Of a DNA stretch of 64,000 nt, positions 46,277 through 56,052 are shown piece after piece. The stretch's first letter is position 1. Each line of letters begins with the position of its first letter. Source of the DNA: Pseudomonas sp. N40(2020) (GTDB lineage Bacteria > Pseudomonadota > Gammaproteobacteria > Pseudomonadales > Pseudomonadaceae). The notes beneath the pieces are model-generated. The model was not told the origin of the DNA. It saw only the letters and a program-made list of their open reading frames with translations, and made no database searches. The position numbers and the translations under genes were made by a program. The stretch covers positions 53,429 through 117,428 of the forward strand of contig NZ_JACSZV010000013.1 in the NCBI RefSeq assembly GCF_014472415.1. Direction: 5' to 3'.

Positions 46277-47290
46277 TCAAACCATACCGCCCAGCTTCAA
46301 CTCACTCTTCAGATACGCATAGTAAATAGGCCCCGCCACTACCCCCGGCAGGCCGAATGCGGCCTCGAACACCAGCATCGCCAGCAGCAACTCCCACGAC
46401 TTGGCACTGATCTGCCCGCCGACAATGCGCGCATTGAGAAAGTATTCGAGCTTGTGGATAAAGATCAGATACCCCAACGCCGCCAACGCCACCCAGATCG
46501 ACAGCGACAGGCCGACGATGGTGATCAGCGTGTTCGATATCAGGTTGCCGATCACCGGCAACAGGCCGAGCAGGAAGGTCAGGACGATCAGGGTCTTGGT
46601 CAGCGGCAGATGGATGCCGAACATCGGCAGGATCACCGCCAGAAAGATCCCGGTGAAAAAGGTATTGAGCAGGGAAATCTTGATCTGCGCGAAAACGATG
46701 TTACGAAACGCCTGCACCAGCAGGTGCAGGCGATCGAACAAAGCGGCGGCCAGTGGCTTGCGTTTGGTGACGTCCGGTATGCGCTGCAGGGCAATGATTG
46801 CGCCGAGCACCATGCCGATCAGCAGCGTCACGAACATGTGCGCCGCGTCCTTGCCCACCAGTTGCAGGTCGGCCAGGTGCTTGCTCGCCCATTCGCCAAT
46901 CGCTACGCGAAATTCCGCGGCGCTGGCCGGCAGATAAGCGTCGATGAACGGCGGCAACTGACCGCGCGCGCGGTCGACCACTCCCATGAATTTGTCGAGG
47001 GAAGCCCCGGGATTTTCCGCTTCGTGCAGGAGGAAACTGATGGCGCCGGCGAAGATCAGCGCCAGCACACTGACCACCAGCGTGCCCAGCAGCGCCACCG
47101 CCAGCCAACGCGCGCGCCGGCCTTCGATCAGCCGTTGCAGTTGCGGAGTGAGCATGTTGACCAGCTCGAACACCAGCAACCCCGCCAGCAGGCTGGGCAA
47201 CAAGCGCAGCGGGAGCACCAGCAGCAAACCGCCGAAAATAATGATGCAACTGACCCAGAACACAACATGACGCTCAGAAAACGTTGGCAT
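46277..47290 (-). CDS. AI-2E family (PerM/YdiK-like) membrane transporter
   Basis: 337 residues with about eight TM helices: VVFWVSCIIIFGGLLLVLPL at the N-terminus, WLAVALLGTLVVSVLALIF, a central hydrophilic region with DVTKRKPLAAALFDRLHLL, and the conserved late segment LLGLLPVIGNLISNTLIT and AAFGLPGVVAGPIYYAYLK. The family includes putative AI-2 exporters and Na+/H+ antiporters, so the substrate is open. Stands alone between repeats. Confidence 0.88.
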   Translation of the reverse strand: MPTFSERHVVFWVSCIIIFGGLLLVLPLRLLPSLLAGLLVFELVNMLTPQLQRLIEGRRARWLAVALLGTLVVSVLALIFAGAISFLLHEAENPGASLDKFMGVVDRARGQLPPFIDAYLPASAAEFRVAIGEWASKHLADLQLVGKDAAHMFVTLLIGMVLGAIIALQRIPDVTKRKPLAAALFDRLHLLVQAFRNIVFAQIKISLLNTFFTGIFLAVILPMFGIHLPLTKTLIVLTFLLGLLPVIGNLISNTLITIVGLSLSIWVALAALGYLIFIHKLEYFLNARIVGGQISAKSWELLLAMLVFEAAFGLPGVVAGPIYYAYLKSELKLGGMV

Positions 47291-47372
47291 ACAGCCTCAA
47301 AACGAACGGCGTAAAAGGATTGGCAGTCTGCCAGCGATCCGAGATGAGCACTAGGGATATGCGGTGTTTGCA

Positions 47373-47548
47373 GCCCTCACCCTAGCCCTCTCCCAGAGGG
47401 AGAGGGGACTGATCGGGGGATGCTGAGGATATCCGGCGACCTGAAAGAGCTGATTGAATCCATAATCAACAGCTTTGTTCTGGTCGACGAATGTCTTGAG
47501 ACAACGCGGTCAGTCCCCTCTCCCTCCGGGAGAGGGTTAGGGTGAGGG
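47373..47548. repeat. Family 4 element, paired arms
   Basis: CCCTCACCCTAGCCCTCTCC/CAGAGGGAGAGGGG and CCCCTCTCCCTCC/GGGAGAGGGTTAGGGTGAGGG, arms about 100 bases apart. It occupies most of the 305-base gap 47291-47595 between the AI-2E gene and psiF; no gene seen there. Confidence 0.82.
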
Positions 47549-47595
47549 CGAATCTCAAGACGGACTCAAAAAACTCAGGCAGTACGCGAACCCGT

Positions 47596-47901
47596 TTATT
47601 TTTTCTTCAGGCATTCACTCATGAACGTCTTGCGCGCATCACCGGCCAGCGCCTTGGTTTTCGCATCGGCATTACACGTTTTCATCTTTTCCTGCTGCGG
47701 GGTCAGGGCCTTGGCGTCGTTGGCTGCCGGCGCTGCCTTGAGGCAGGTGCTCATGAAGGTTTTGCGCTCATCGCCTTTCAGACTCTTGGCGGTCGCATCG
47801 GCATTGCAGGTGGTCATTTTGTTCTGTTGCGCCGTGGCGGCGAAACCTTGGGAACACAGGAGCAAACCAATCATCAACAAAGGGACACGCAACATCTTCA
47901 T
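47596..47901 (-). CDS. PsiF-repeat exported protein
   Basis: 101 residues from ATG 47901 (AAGGAG nine bases upstream). Signal peptide MKMLRVPLLMIGLLLCSQGFA, then two PsiF repeats: MTTCNADATAKSLKGDERKT...MSTCLKAA and MKTCNADAKTKALAGDARKT...MSECLKKK, each with paired cysteines. PsiF is phosphate-starvation induced in E. coli; its function is unknown. Sits 63 bases downstream of an AraC regulator. Confidence 0.9.
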   Translation of the reverse strand: MKMLRVPLLMIGLLLCSQGFAATAQQNKMTTCNADATAKSLKGDERKTFMSTCLKAAPAANDAKALTPQQEKMKTCNADAKTKALAGDARKTFMSECLKKK

Positions 47902-47964
47902 GGAGTTTTCTCCTTGTCGCCGCTTCGATGGAGGCGGCCTCTTCGGCAGTGTAGCCAAATCTTG

Positions 47965-48759
47965 TTACACCTTCCTGCCTTCCAGGTGGCTGCGGCGGTA
48001 CTGCTCCGGCGTGCAACCGGCCTGACGGGCAAACATGGCGATAAAAGCCGAGCCGCTGCTGTAACCCAGGTCGAAAGCGATCTCCTGCACACTGCGCGAA
48101 GTTTCCAGCGCTTCGATCGCGGCGAGATAGCGCAGGCGCTGTCGCCACTCGCCAAAACTCATCCCCAGTTCGCGAACAAACTGCCGCGCCAGCGTGCGCT
48201 CGCTGACATGCACCTGCGCCGCCCAGTACGCCAGCGGTTGATTGTTGCCAGGCTCAGCCTGCAACGCTTCGAGGATCGCCAGTAACCCGGGATGGCTCGC
48301 ATAGGGCAGATAACACTCATGCACCGGTGCCTGTTGCAGTTGATCGACCAACACCTGGGCAAGACGCTGATCCGCGTCGAGTTCGGGGATCTTCACGTCG
48401 CGGGCGGCGAAGTCTTTGAGAATCGCCTTGAGGATGTCGCTGATCGCCAACGTGCAGGCGCGCGCCGGCAATTCGGCACAGACCTTGGGATCGAGACACA
48501 CCGCACGATAATTGACCGGTTGATGGCTGTAGAAACTGTGCTCGACCTGCGGCGGCACCCACACTGCGTATTGCGGCGGCGACATGAAACGACTGCCGTC
48601 GACGTCCATGTGCAGCACGCCATGGGCCGCGTATTCCAGCGTGCCCCACGGATGACGGTGGGGCGCGGCGAATTCGTGGGCGTTGAAGTCGGCGTAGCGG
48701 AAGTACACCGCCGACGGCAGTTCGCTGAAATCCAGCAGATCGATGTGTTTACTGTTCAT
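47965..48759 (-). CDS. AraC-family transcriptional regulator
   Basis: 264 residues. A cupin-like sensing half (HEFAAPHRHPWGTLEYAAHGVLHMDVDG, VWVPPQVEHSFY) precedes a C-terminal double HTH (AAQVHVSERTLARQFVRELGMSFGEWRQRLR and VQEIAFDLGYSSGSAFIAMFAR). It is divergent from the EamA transporter gene 97 bases away, which is its likely target. The ligand is unknown. Confidence 0.92.
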   Translation of the reverse strand: MNSKHIDLLDFSELPSAVYFRYADFNAHEFAAPHRHPWGTLEYAAHGVLHMDVDGSRFMSPPQYAVWVPPQVEHSFYSHQPVNYRAVCLDPKVCAELPARACTLAISDILKAILKDFAARDVKIPELDADQRLAQVLVDQLQQAPVHECYLPYASHPGLLAILEALQAEPGNNQPLAYWAAQVHVSERTLARQFVRELGMSFGEWRQRLRYLAAIEALETSRSVQEIAFDLGYSSGSAFIAMFARQAGCTPEQYRRSHLEGRKV

Positions 48760-48855
48760 GCTGTCCGGTTTCAGAGGCAGGTTGTCCGGTTCGAAGTATA
48801 GGCCTGCATCCAGACAAGGGATAATCGCGCTTCATCAACGTAATGGTTTCAACGC

Positions 48856-49743
48856 ATGCAATACGCTTTTCCTCTGCTGGCGATTTTTATCTGGGCCGGC
48901 AACACCGTGATCAACAAACTCGCGGTCGGTGCGATCTTCCCCGCCGAGATCGGTTTCTACCGCTGGCTGCTGGCGGGTCTGCTGTTCACGCCGTTCATGC
49001 TCAAACAAGTGATCGCGCACTGGCCGCAAATTCGCCCGAACCTGGGCAAGATTTTCGTCCTCGGCGTGCTCGGCATGGCGGTCTATCAGAGCCTGGCCTA
49101 CTTCGCCGCGACCCTGACCACCGCCACCAACATGGGCATCATCTTGTCGCTGATGCCATTAATGTCGCTGGCCATGGCGATCATCAGCCTCGGCCAGCGC
49201 CTGACAGCCGGTGCGCTGGTTGGTGCGGTGTTCTCGTTCGCCGGCGTGCTGGTGGTGGTGTCGTCCGGCAGCCTCGGCGCGCTGTTGCAACACGGGGTGA
49301 ACCTGGGTGACGCGATGATGCTGATTGCCACGCTGGCCTACGCGATTTACAGCACATTGCTGAAAAAATGGCAGCTGCGTTTGCCGCCGCTGGTGTTGCT
49401 GTACTTGCAGGTGCTGGTGGCGATTGTGGTGTTGTTTCCGCTGTATGCCACTTCGCCGAAAACCGGGCTGACCCTGCAGAATATTCCGCTGGTGCTGTAC
49501 GCGTGTCTGCTGGCGTCGATGCTCGCGCCATTGGCGTGGATGCAGGCGGTGCAGCGCCTGGGGCCGAGCCGGACGACATTGTTCTTCAATCTGCTGCCGT
49601 TGATTACGGCGCTGATTGCGGCGGTGGTGTTGAAAGAACAACTGGCGATGTATCACCTGGTCGGCGGCTTGTTGACTTTGGGTGGGGTGATTTTGTCTGA
49701 GCGCTGGACGACGGTGCTGAGCCGCAGAGTGAGCGTTGCCTGA
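48856..49743 (+). CDS. EamA/DMT-family exporter
   Basis: 295 residues with ten predicted TM helices and two EamA halves (FPLLAIFIWAGNTVINKLAV, LYACLLASMLAPLAWMQAVQ, RTTLFFNLLPLITALIAAVV, LKEQLAMYHLVGGLLTLGGV). Drug/metabolite transporter superfamily; the substrate is unknown. Divergent from the AraC regulator, suggesting regulated export of a small metabolite. Confidence 0.92.
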   Translation: MQYAFPLLAIFIWAGNTVINKLAVGAIFPAEIGFYRWLLAGLLFTPFMLKQVIAHWPQIRPNLGKIFVLGVLGMAVYQSLAYFAATLTTATNMGIILSLMPLMSLAMAIISLGQRLTAGALVGAVFSFAGVLVVVSSGSLGALLQHGVNLGDAMMLIATLAYAIYSTLLKKWQLRLPPLVLLYLQVLVAIVVLFPLYATSPKTGLTLQNIPLVLYACLLASMLAPLAWMQAVQRLGPSRTTLFFNLLPLITALIAAVVLKEQLAMYHLVGGLLTLGGVILSERWTTVLSRRVSVA

Positions 49744-49752
49744 TCCGGCCTG

Positions 49753-49852
49753 TGGTGAGGGGATTTATCCCCGATGGGTCGCGAAGCGGCCCCTCTCTTC
49801 ATCCAATAATTGGGGCTGCTGCGCAGCCCATCGGGGATAAATCCCCTCGCCA
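49753..49852. repeat. Family 3 palindrome (GAGGGGATTTATCCCCGATGGG type)
   Basis: GTGAGGGGATTTATCCCCGA at the left end and its inverted copy ending at 49851, arms of 25 bases about 48 apart. Between convergent EamA and lipase genes. A second copy is at 61304. Confidence 0.86.
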
Positions 49853-49863
49853 AAAAAGCACAG

Positions 49864-50754
49864 TCAGACCCCGGCTGCTTTAAGCCGCGCCGCATGCTCG
49901 ACAAACAGCCGCACCGGATCGGCGCCCTTGCCCACCAGCCCCAGCGACTGGTTGACGATGTCGAAATGATCCAGCGGATAGTCATCGCCAATCACTGTGC
50001 CCAAGTGCGAACTGTAACGCCCGACCATGCCATCGCATTGCCCAGGTTCACGCACGAATGTCTTGGCGAACAACCGGCAACTGCGATTGGTCCCGTCAAA
50101 CAGATTGCCGCCACGATCCGTCTTGCCCGGCTGCAACGTCCCCGACCACGAGTAATACCTCACGCCGTTGACCTCTTCCGGCCCATGCCCGCCCCAGGTT
50201 TCGGGCAGGCCCTGTGGATAACGCTGATTGAACAGCGCCACACCTTCAAAGGTCAGCGATTGGTGCGAGGCGTGGATATCCACCGGCAGTTTTGGCCCGT
50301 GATAGCCGGTCTCCAACAGCGCCATCAACCAGCCGACGAAGCGCAGCAATGCCTCAAGGATTCGGCCCTTGGCGCTGTCCGCCGGGTAGTGCTTTTGCAG
50401 ATAGTCGGCCAGTTCGGAACCGTGATTAGGCCCGGCGACCGACGTCACCGAAGCCACCAGATCCGGGCGTTTCGCCGCGGCATAACGCGCGGTCAGCGAG
50501 CCTTGGCTATGACCGAACAGATTGACCTTGGCCGCGCCGGTTTCGCGCAGGATCTCCTCGATCCGTGTCAGCAATTGCTCGCCACGCACCTCGGTCGAAT
50601 TCAACGGCGACACCTGCACGGCAATCACCGTCGCACCACCACGGCGCAACGCTTTGATGATCCCATACCAATATGGATAGAGAACGAGCCGGATAAACCC
50701 GAGCATTCCCGGCACCAGCACCAGTGGATAACGCGTACGCGAGGCATGCGACAT
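49864..50754 (-). CDS. Triacylglycerol lipase-like alpha/beta hydrolase
   Basis: 296 residues from ATG 50754 (AAGGA nine bases upstream). YPLVLVPGMLGF carries the oxyanion region, GHSQGSLTARY the nucleophile (S83), and DDYPLDHFDIVNQ the likely catalytic His. Resembles Pseudomonas/Burkholderia family I lipases (SVAGPNHGSELAD). No clear signal peptide, unlike secreted LipA, and no foldase gene nearby. An in-frame upstream Met would add an unconvincing leader. Confidence 0.88.
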   Translation of the reverse strand: MSHASRTRYPLVLVPGMLGFIRLVLYPYWYGIIKALRRGGATVIAVQVSPLNSTEVRGEQLLTRIEEILRETGAAKVNLFGHSQGSLTARYAAAKRPDLVASVTSVAGPNHGSELADYLQKHYPADSAKGRILEALLRFVGWLMALLETGYHGPKLPVDIHASHQSLTFEGVALFNQRYPQGLPETWGGHGPEEVNGVRYYSWSGTLQPGKTDRGGNLFDGTNRSCRLFAKTFVREPGQCDGMVGRYSSHLGTVIGDDYPLDHFDIVNQSLGLVGKGADPVRLFVEHAARLKAAGV

Positions 50755-50845
50755 GGGCAAACATCCTTGTGGTCGGTGAATGGATGCAAGGCGTGCAAAA
50801 CGCCCGCCAAGCATCCTCCCTGAACATGACAACTCGATGAGCAGC

Positions 50846-51151
50846 CTACTTCAGCCCCACCACCCCCGCCACAATCAAGCCTACCGACAGCAGTTTGACC
50901 AGCGTCAGGCTCTCGCCGAGCAAGGCAAAGCCGAGAAACACTGTGCCCAGCGAACCGATGGCGGTCCAGATCGGATAGGCGATGCTCACCGGCAAGTCAC
51001 GCATGGCCAATGTCAGGAAGTAAATCCCGCCGACCGCAGCGACCACGGTGATCATCGACGGCCAGAGCCGGGTGAACCCTTCCGCGTACTTCATGCCCAT
51101 GGCGAAGGTCACTTCAAACCCCGCGGCGATCAGCAGGAACAGCCAGGCCAC
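50846..51151 (-). CDS. SMR exporter, SugE/Gdx-like
   Basis: 101 residues and four TM helices. The conserved Glu is E13 (AAGFEVTFAMGMKY). KYAEGFTRLWPS and AYPIWTAIGSLGTVFLGF are closer to SugE/Gdx (guanidinium exporters) than to EmrE. Begins with GTG immediately after the azoR stop (TAG-GTG), so the two are translationally coupled. Confidence 0.88.
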   Translation of the reverse strand: MAWLFLLIAAGFEVTFAMGMKYAEGFTRLWPSMITVVAAVGGIYFLTLAMRDLPVSIAYPIWTAIGSLGTVFLGFALLGESLTLVKLLSVGLIVAGVVGLK

Positions 51152-51790
51152 CTAGAACGCCCGGGCGAGGTCGAGCAAACGCTGCTCGGCCTCGGCCAGC
51201 GACACCGCGAAGGTGCGCTCGGCAGACTCCTCGCCCTCGGCCGCGACTACCGTGACGTCGTTGATGCCGATAAATCCCAGCGCCGTGCGCAGCCATGGAT
51301 CGGCGTGGTTCAAAGCCTCCAGCTCACCGCCGGGACCGAAGCCGAAACCGCCGCGACTGGTGACGATCAAGGCTTTCTTGCCCTGTAACAGCGGCGTGTA
51401 CTGGGCAATGCCGTTGTCCAGCGAGTGGTCAAACGTCAGGCCCAGCCGCACGATCTGATCGACCCAGGCCTTGAGGCCACTGGGCACGCTGAAGTTATAC
51501 ATCGGCGTGGAAATCAGCAGCAGGTCGTGGTCGAACAACTCGCCGACCAGTTGATCGCTGAGCGCCAGATCGGCCTGCATCGACAATGGTCGCGCCTCGG
51601 GTTCCGGGTAAAACGCCGCCGCGACGAAGGCCTCGTTGACCGCCGGAATCAGCGCCCGACCAACTTCACGCCGAGTTACCTGAGCCTGCGGATGGCGCAC
51701 TTGCCAGGCACTGAGAAAACCTTCCGCCAAGCGCCGCGAATGGGAGCGATCGCTACGGGGGCTGGCATGAAGTGCAAGAATCCTGTTCAT
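51152..51790 (-). CDS. azoR: FMN-dependent NADH-azoreductase
   Basis: 212 residues, flavodoxin-like: [20 protein letters not shown] (phosphate loop), [20 protein letters not shown] and [13 protein letters not shown] are AzoR landmarks. It reduces azo dyes and quinones with NADH. Directly followed by an SMR exporter gene and divergent from a LysR regulator 121 bases away, the usual arrangement of a LysR-controlled detoxification pair. Confidence 0.92.
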   Translation of the reverse strand: MNRILALHASPRSDRSHSRRLAEGFLSAWQVRHPQAQVTRREVGRALIPAVNEAFVAAAFYPEPEARPLSMQADLALSDQLVGELFDHDLLLISTPMYNFSVPSGLKAWVDQIVRLGLTFDHSLDNGIAQYTPLLQGKKALIVTSRGGFGFGPGGELEALNHADPWLRTALGFIGINDVTVVAAEGEESAERTFAVSLAEAEQRLLDLARAF

Positions 51791-51911
51791 CTATAAATCC
51801 TCCGGACTAGAATCAACCTGCTTGTGGCTTGCAGCTTGAGGCGCGTCACGGCATCTCTTCAAATGAACAGAAATCAGTCTGGATGAGTTTATTTCATCCA
51901 TGGAGTAACAA

Positions 51912-52829
51912 ATGTTCGCCTCGCTGCCGCTAACCGCCCTGCGCGCCTTCGAATCCGCCTCGCGCTTGCTGAGTTTCAAGGCTGCCGCTGAAGAACTGTC
52001 GGTGACGCCCACAGCGATTTCCCATCAGATCCGAGCGCTGGAGGACTGGCTGGGCGTCGCGCTGTTCGAACGCCTGCCGCGACAAGTACGCCTGACCGAG
52101 GGCGGTGAACGGTTGTTCCGCAGTCTGCACGGCGCCTTGCTGGAAGTGGCGCAAAGCGTCGATACCCTGCGCCCGCAACGCAGCGGCAGCAGCCTGACGC
52201 TGTCGACCACCGCCGCGTTCGCTGCGCTGTGGCTGGTGCCGCGACTGGGGCGGTTTTATGCGAAACACCCCAACATCAACGTGCGTCTCGACACCCATTG
52301 TGAAGTGATCGATCTGCATCAGGACGCCAGTGTCGATCTGGTGCTGCGCTACAGCCTCGATGACTACCCGAATCTGTATGGCCTCTGCCTGTTCGATGAA
52401 TCATTCGGCGTGTACGGCTCGCCGGAGCAAGTGGCACTGGCCACACGCCGCACACCGACCTTGATCAGCGTGCACTGGCACAACTCCAAACTGTATGCCC
52501 ACGGCTGGGAAGCCTGGTGCGCCAAGTCCGGCGAGAACTGGCTGAATCAACATCCGGCGATCCGCGAATACGACGAAGAGCATTACGCCCTGCAAGCCGC
52601 GATTGCCGGGCAAGGGCTGGTACTGGCGAGCAATATTCTGGTTTCGGAGAGCGTCGCAAGCGGTTTGCTGGTGCCGTACAAGGGCGAGGTTCAGGTCGAT
52701 GGGGCCGGCTACAGTGCGTTGTGTGTGCCGGGGCGCGAGCGGCATCCGCCGGTGCGCGCATTTTTTGCGTGGTTGCGCGACGAAGCGCAGCTTTCAGGGT
52801 TGGTGCCGAGGTTGCCGAAAATCCCGTAA
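51912..52829 (+). CDS. LysR-family regulator, GcvA-like
   Basis: 305 residues. HTH at the N-terminus (LPLTALRAFESASRLLSFKAAAEEL, SVTPTAISHQIRALE, LGVALFERLPRQVRLTEGG) and a GcvA-type effector domain (DLHQDASVDLVLRYSLDDYP, GLVLASNILVSESVASG). Divergent from azoR and its SMR partner, which are the likely targets. Inducer unknown. Confidence 0.93.
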   Translation: MFASLPLTALRAFESASRLLSFKAAAEELSVTPTAISHQIRALEDWLGVALFERLPRQVRLTEGGERLFRSLHGALLEVAQSVDTLRPQRSGSSLTLSTTAAFAALWLVPRLGRFYAKHPNINVRLDTHCEVIDLHQDASVDLVLRYSLDDYPNLYGLCLFDESFGVYGSPEQVALATRRTPTLISVHWHNSKLYAHGWEAWCAKSGENWLNQHPAIREYDEEHYALQAAIAGQGLVLASNILVSESVASGLLVPYKGEVQVDGAGYSALCVPGRERHPPVRAFFAWLRDEAQLSGLVPRLPKIP

Positions 52830-52919
52830 AACTTTTTGCATCGCTCAAGACTCACAACCTGGTAGGCGATCACGTCAGTAGAGCGTGACGCCAATCGGAT
52901 TAGCCTCCAGGAGACTGAA

Positions 52920-53450
52920 ATGAGCGACCTGCATTTATCTGATGTTCAAACCCTGCGCGAGCGCGCACGACAACACGTGGAGAACGGCGCGGTGACCGAG
53001 GGTTACAGCGCCAACCGTGAAGAGGTGCTGCGCTTGCTCAATGAATCGCTGGCCACTGAACTGGTCTGCGTGTTGCGCTACAAGCGCCACTATTTCATGG
53101 CCAACGGCCTGAAAGCCCACGTGGCCGCTGAAGAGTTTCTCGAACACGCCACCCAGGAAGCCGAGCACGCCGACCGCCTGGCCGAGCGCATTGTGCAACT
53201 GGGCGGCGAACCGGAGTTCAACCCCGACCTGCTGTCAAAAATGTCCCACGCACAATATGTCGCGGGGAACACTTTGAAAGAGATGGTCTACGAAGACCTC
53301 GTGGCCGAGCGGATCGCCATCGACAGCTACCGCGAGATCATTCAGTACATCGGCGAGAAAGACCCGACCACTCGACGCATCTTCGAAGACATCCTGGCGC
53401 AGGAAGAAGAGCATGCCGATGACATGGCGGACATCCTGAACGACCTCTGA
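52920..53450 (+). CDS. Ferritin-like diiron protein (bacterioferritin-type)
   Basis: 176 residues forming a four-helix bundle with paired metal-ligand motifs: LNESLATELVCVLRYKRHY, EEFLEHATQEAEHADRLAER (E..H), EMVYEDLVAERIAIDSYREI and DILAQEEEHADDMADIL (E..H). AGGAG precedes the ATG. Likely stores or oxidises iron; it is a shorter relative of bacterioferritin/Dps rather than a standard Bfr. Followed by a dispersed repeat. Confidence 0.88.
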   Translation: MSDLHLSDVQTLRERARQHVENGAVTEGYSANREEVLRLLNESLATELVCVLRYKRHYFMANGLKAHVAAEEFLEHATQEAEHADRLAERIVQLGGEPEFNPDLLSKMSHAQYVAGNTLKEMVYEDLVAERIAIDSYREIIQYIGEKDPTTRRIFEDILAQEEEHADDMADILNDL

Positions 53451-53461
53451 TACCTGATGAA

Positions 53462-53576
53462 TGATCGTTCCCACGCTCCGCGTGGGAACGCAGCCCGGCA
53501 CGCTCTGCGTGCCTTTTTAATGCCGAACGCGGAGCGTCCGTTGAGGCGTTCCCACGCAGAGCATGGGAACGATCGG
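53462..53576. repeat. Family 5 palindrome (GATCGTTCCCACGC type)
   Basis: GATCGTTCCCACGCTCCGCG at the left end and ...GCATGGGAACGATC at the right end, with inner GGCACGCTCTGCGTGCC and CGGAGCGTCCG dyads. A dispersed multi-hairpin repeat between the ferritin-like and AsmA genes. Confidence 0.8.
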
Positions 53577-53592
53577 GAGAGACGCTAAATGG

Positions 53593-55668
53593 TTACTTGC
53601 TTGGCTTGACGGTCACCGGCGCCTTGCCCGCCTTCATCTGCTCCAGCAGCGGCGCACACTGATTGGGTTCCCCACCACTCGGTGCCACCAGCGCCAGCAG
53701 CCCGGCCGCCGGTGCGGCAATCACACCCAGCGCTACCATCCCCGCCCCGCGCAGCAACAACGGCACGGCTTTCACGCCCGCGTCCGGCTTGATGAACTTG
53801 CCGCGCACGTACAGCGGAGAACGCAGCGAGATCAAACGCCAGCCCTTGGATTCCGGCGTCACCGTCAGATCCAATTGCTCGGTGGCCATGTTCGCCGTGC
53901 CGTCGATGTAGATGATCGCGTTCTCGGTATCGAAGACAAACAGCCGCGTGGTCGCCAAACCCGTCTTGATGTCGAAGTCCGCCGCCGCGCAATTGATCTT
54001 CACTTCCTTGTCGCCAAAGATCCTGCCGATCACATAGTTACCGACGTTAAGCCCCGCCAGTTCCATCAACTCACGGCTGATCGCACCGTCGTTGATCAGC
54101 ATCTTCAGATTGCCATTCGCACCGCCCAGCAGCTTGGCCACCGAGTTACCACGACCGGTGATATCCGCATCGCCGTTCAGCTCGCCGAAACTGGTTTTCA
54201 TCGGTTCGAAAGTCGGGAACAGCTCCTTGAGCTTGAATCTGCGCGCCGTCAGTTTGGCCCGGCCTTCCAGCGGTTCGGTGCGACCGTTGAGGCGGATCTG
54301 CGCGTCCAGATTGCCCCCAGCCACGCCAAAGCGCAGCGGCTCCAGGCTGAGCTCGCCGTCGTTGAGTTTCAGGTGGGTATAAAGGTCGGTGAATGGCAGC
54401 TTTTCACTGTGGACGATACGCTTACCGGTGAATTCGACATCGGCGTCCATTGCGCGCCAGCGGTCAGTCTTGAACTCTTCTACCGGCAGCACTTTGTCAG
54501 CCGGTTGCTTGCTCTCACCGCCACGGGCCTTTTGTTTGTCGTTCGAATCAGCACCGATCAATGGTGCGAGGTCGGCGAACAGCAGTTGATTGGACAACAG
54601 CGCGCCGCTGAGTTTTGGCCGTGGCTGGCTGGCGACGTAGGTCAGGTCACCATGGATGTCGCTGCCGCCGATCTTGCCATTGAATTTTTCATAGGTGAAT
54701 TTTGCGCCAGCCTCGTCATGCAGCTTGGCGATCAGGTGGCCATCGGTGGAGTAAGGTGGCGTGTCCGGCAGGGTCACGCCGGTCAGCGGGTAGAGATTGC
54801 CAAGGCTGGCACCGGCCAGCTTCAGTCGCAGGTCGAGGGCGCCGAGGTTGCGCGGATCGGTGAGGGTGCCGGCCAGTTCAATGCGGGTGTCACCGATTTT
54901 CGCTTGAGCCTGCAGCGGGAACGGTTTGCTCGCATCCTGCAAGGCCAACAGGCCGCCGATCTTGCCCTGGCCGGTCAGATTCTGGCCGTGATACTGACCT
55001 TTAACCTTTAATGCGAAGGCATAGTCCTGCGGTGCGCCGCCCTTGTCCTGCGCAGTTTTCGCTGCTTTGTCACCGACGATTTCGCTGAACGGAATCGGTT
55101 TGCCCAGCGGATCGATCAGCACATCGAGATTGGTCTTGAGGGTCTGGTCATCGAGGGTAACGTGGCCCTTGTCGAACTTGATGGCGCCGATGTCGACAAC
55201 CCAGTTCGACGGCTCAGCATTCGGGTCCTTGGGATCGAACTTGAACGTCCAGTTGGCGCGGCCATCGGCCAGACGCTGCAATTCGGCGTTGGGTTCGGTC
55301 AGGTCAATACGCGGGATCACCACCCGTTGCGCCAGCAATGCCAGCGGCGAGATGCGCAGCTCAACGCGCTTGAGCGTGACCATCTGCGGCTTCTTCGACC
55401 AGTCCGGATTACCCAGGCTCAAATCCTCGGCGACCACGTGCGGCCACGGCACCCAGGCGCGCCAACCGCCCTCCTCCGGCTCGCGCTGCCAGATCACTGC
55501 GAGGTTGCCGTTGATGGCAAAGGGTCGGTGCAGTTCTTCCGAGACTTTGGCGTTGAGCGGTGGTTTGATCCGGTTCCAGTCGAAGAACACGATGATCAGC
55601 ACCAGTACGGCCAGTAGCAATAAGAGGATGGCGAAGGTCCAGCTGAAGATTTTTCCAGTGCGCGTCAT
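53593..55668 (-). CDS. AsmA-family protein
   Basis: 691 residues from ATG 55668 (AGGAG eight bases upstream). An N-terminal signal anchor (FSWTFAILLLLLAVLVLIIVFF) is followed by long beta-rich AsmA repeats (RPFAINGNLAVIWQ, LANLTFK-like segments, LDAQIRLNGRTEPLEGRAKL). A C-terminal AsmA-like part (LTVTPESKGWRLISLRSPLYVRG, LLRGAGMVALGVIAAPAAGLLALV) ends the protein. AsmA proteins act in the inner membrane/periplasm on outer-membrane lipid or protein homeostasis. Confidence 0.88.
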   Translation of the reverse strand: MTRTGKIFSWTFAILLLLLAVLVLIIVFFDWNRIKPPLNAKVSEELHRPFAINGNLAVIWQREPEEGGWRAWVPWPHVVAEDLSLGNPDWSKKPQMVTLKRVELRISPLALLAQRVVIPRIDLTEPNAELQRLADGRANWTFKFDPKDPNAEPSNWVVDIGAIKFDKGHVTLDDQTLKTNLDVLIDPLGKPIPFSEIVGDKAAKTAQDKGGAPQDYAFALKVKGQYHGQNLTGQGKIGGLLALQDASKPFPLQAQAKIGDTRIELAGTLTDPRNLGALDLRLKLAGASLGNLYPLTGVTLPDTPPYSTDGHLIAKLHDEAGAKFTYEKFNGKIGGSDIHGDLTYVASQPRPKLSGALLSNQLLFADLAPLIGADSNDKQKARGGESKQPADKVLPVEEFKTDRWRAMDADVEFTGKRIVHSEKLPFTDLYTHLKLNDGELSLEPLRFGVAGGNLDAQIRLNGRTEPLEGRAKLTARRFKLKELFPTFEPMKTSFGELNGDADITGRGNSVAKLLGGANGNLKMLINDGAISRELMELAGLNVGNYVIGRIFGDKEVKINCAAADFDIKTGLATTRLFVFDTENAIIYIDGTANMATEQLDLTVTPESKGWRLISLRSPLYVRGKFIKPDAGVKAVPLLLRGAGMVALGVIAAPAAGLLALVAPSGGEPNQCAPLLEQMKAGKAPVTVKPSK

Positions 55669-56052
55669 GCACAAAGCTCCTGATCACGACCGCGCGCCGA
55701 AAATGCGGCGCACAGCTGAAACGGCGGGCCAAAGCGGCCCATATGAAATCTGTGACTGGCAAAAGGCCCGCAGGTTTAATCAAAAGGCAGATTAAGACGC
55801 AAAAAACCGCGCGCAATCTGACCAATCGGTCGAACAGCGTTACCGCCCCCGCACTTTTGCGAAGCGCGAGTGGGTCGAAAATACCCACTACGGTGCAAAA
55901 GCATCCCTCTGAAAGGCCCGTTCTAGAGCCTCTCCGCAGAACAATCAATTCTGTTGATTATTACCATTGCGTTTATGAACTTTTATATCGACTTATCGAG
56001 AGTAGCATTGCCCTCGTACCCACTTTATCGCCCTCCCAAGGAGCAACCCATC
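55669..56052. promoter_or_regulatory. 384-base divergent gap
   Basis: Between the asmA-type gene and the exported tandem-repeat protein. Several short open frames run through it, but none has a ribosome site or recognisable product. An AT-rich stretch near 55935-56010 probably holds the promoter of the repeat protein; no clear consensus could be placed. Confidence 0.35.

Noticed and set aside
46201..47314. 375-residue plus-strand frame opposite the AI-2E family gene
   Set aside because: Gln/Arg/His-rich composition typical of an antisense shadow of a membrane protein; no start signal.
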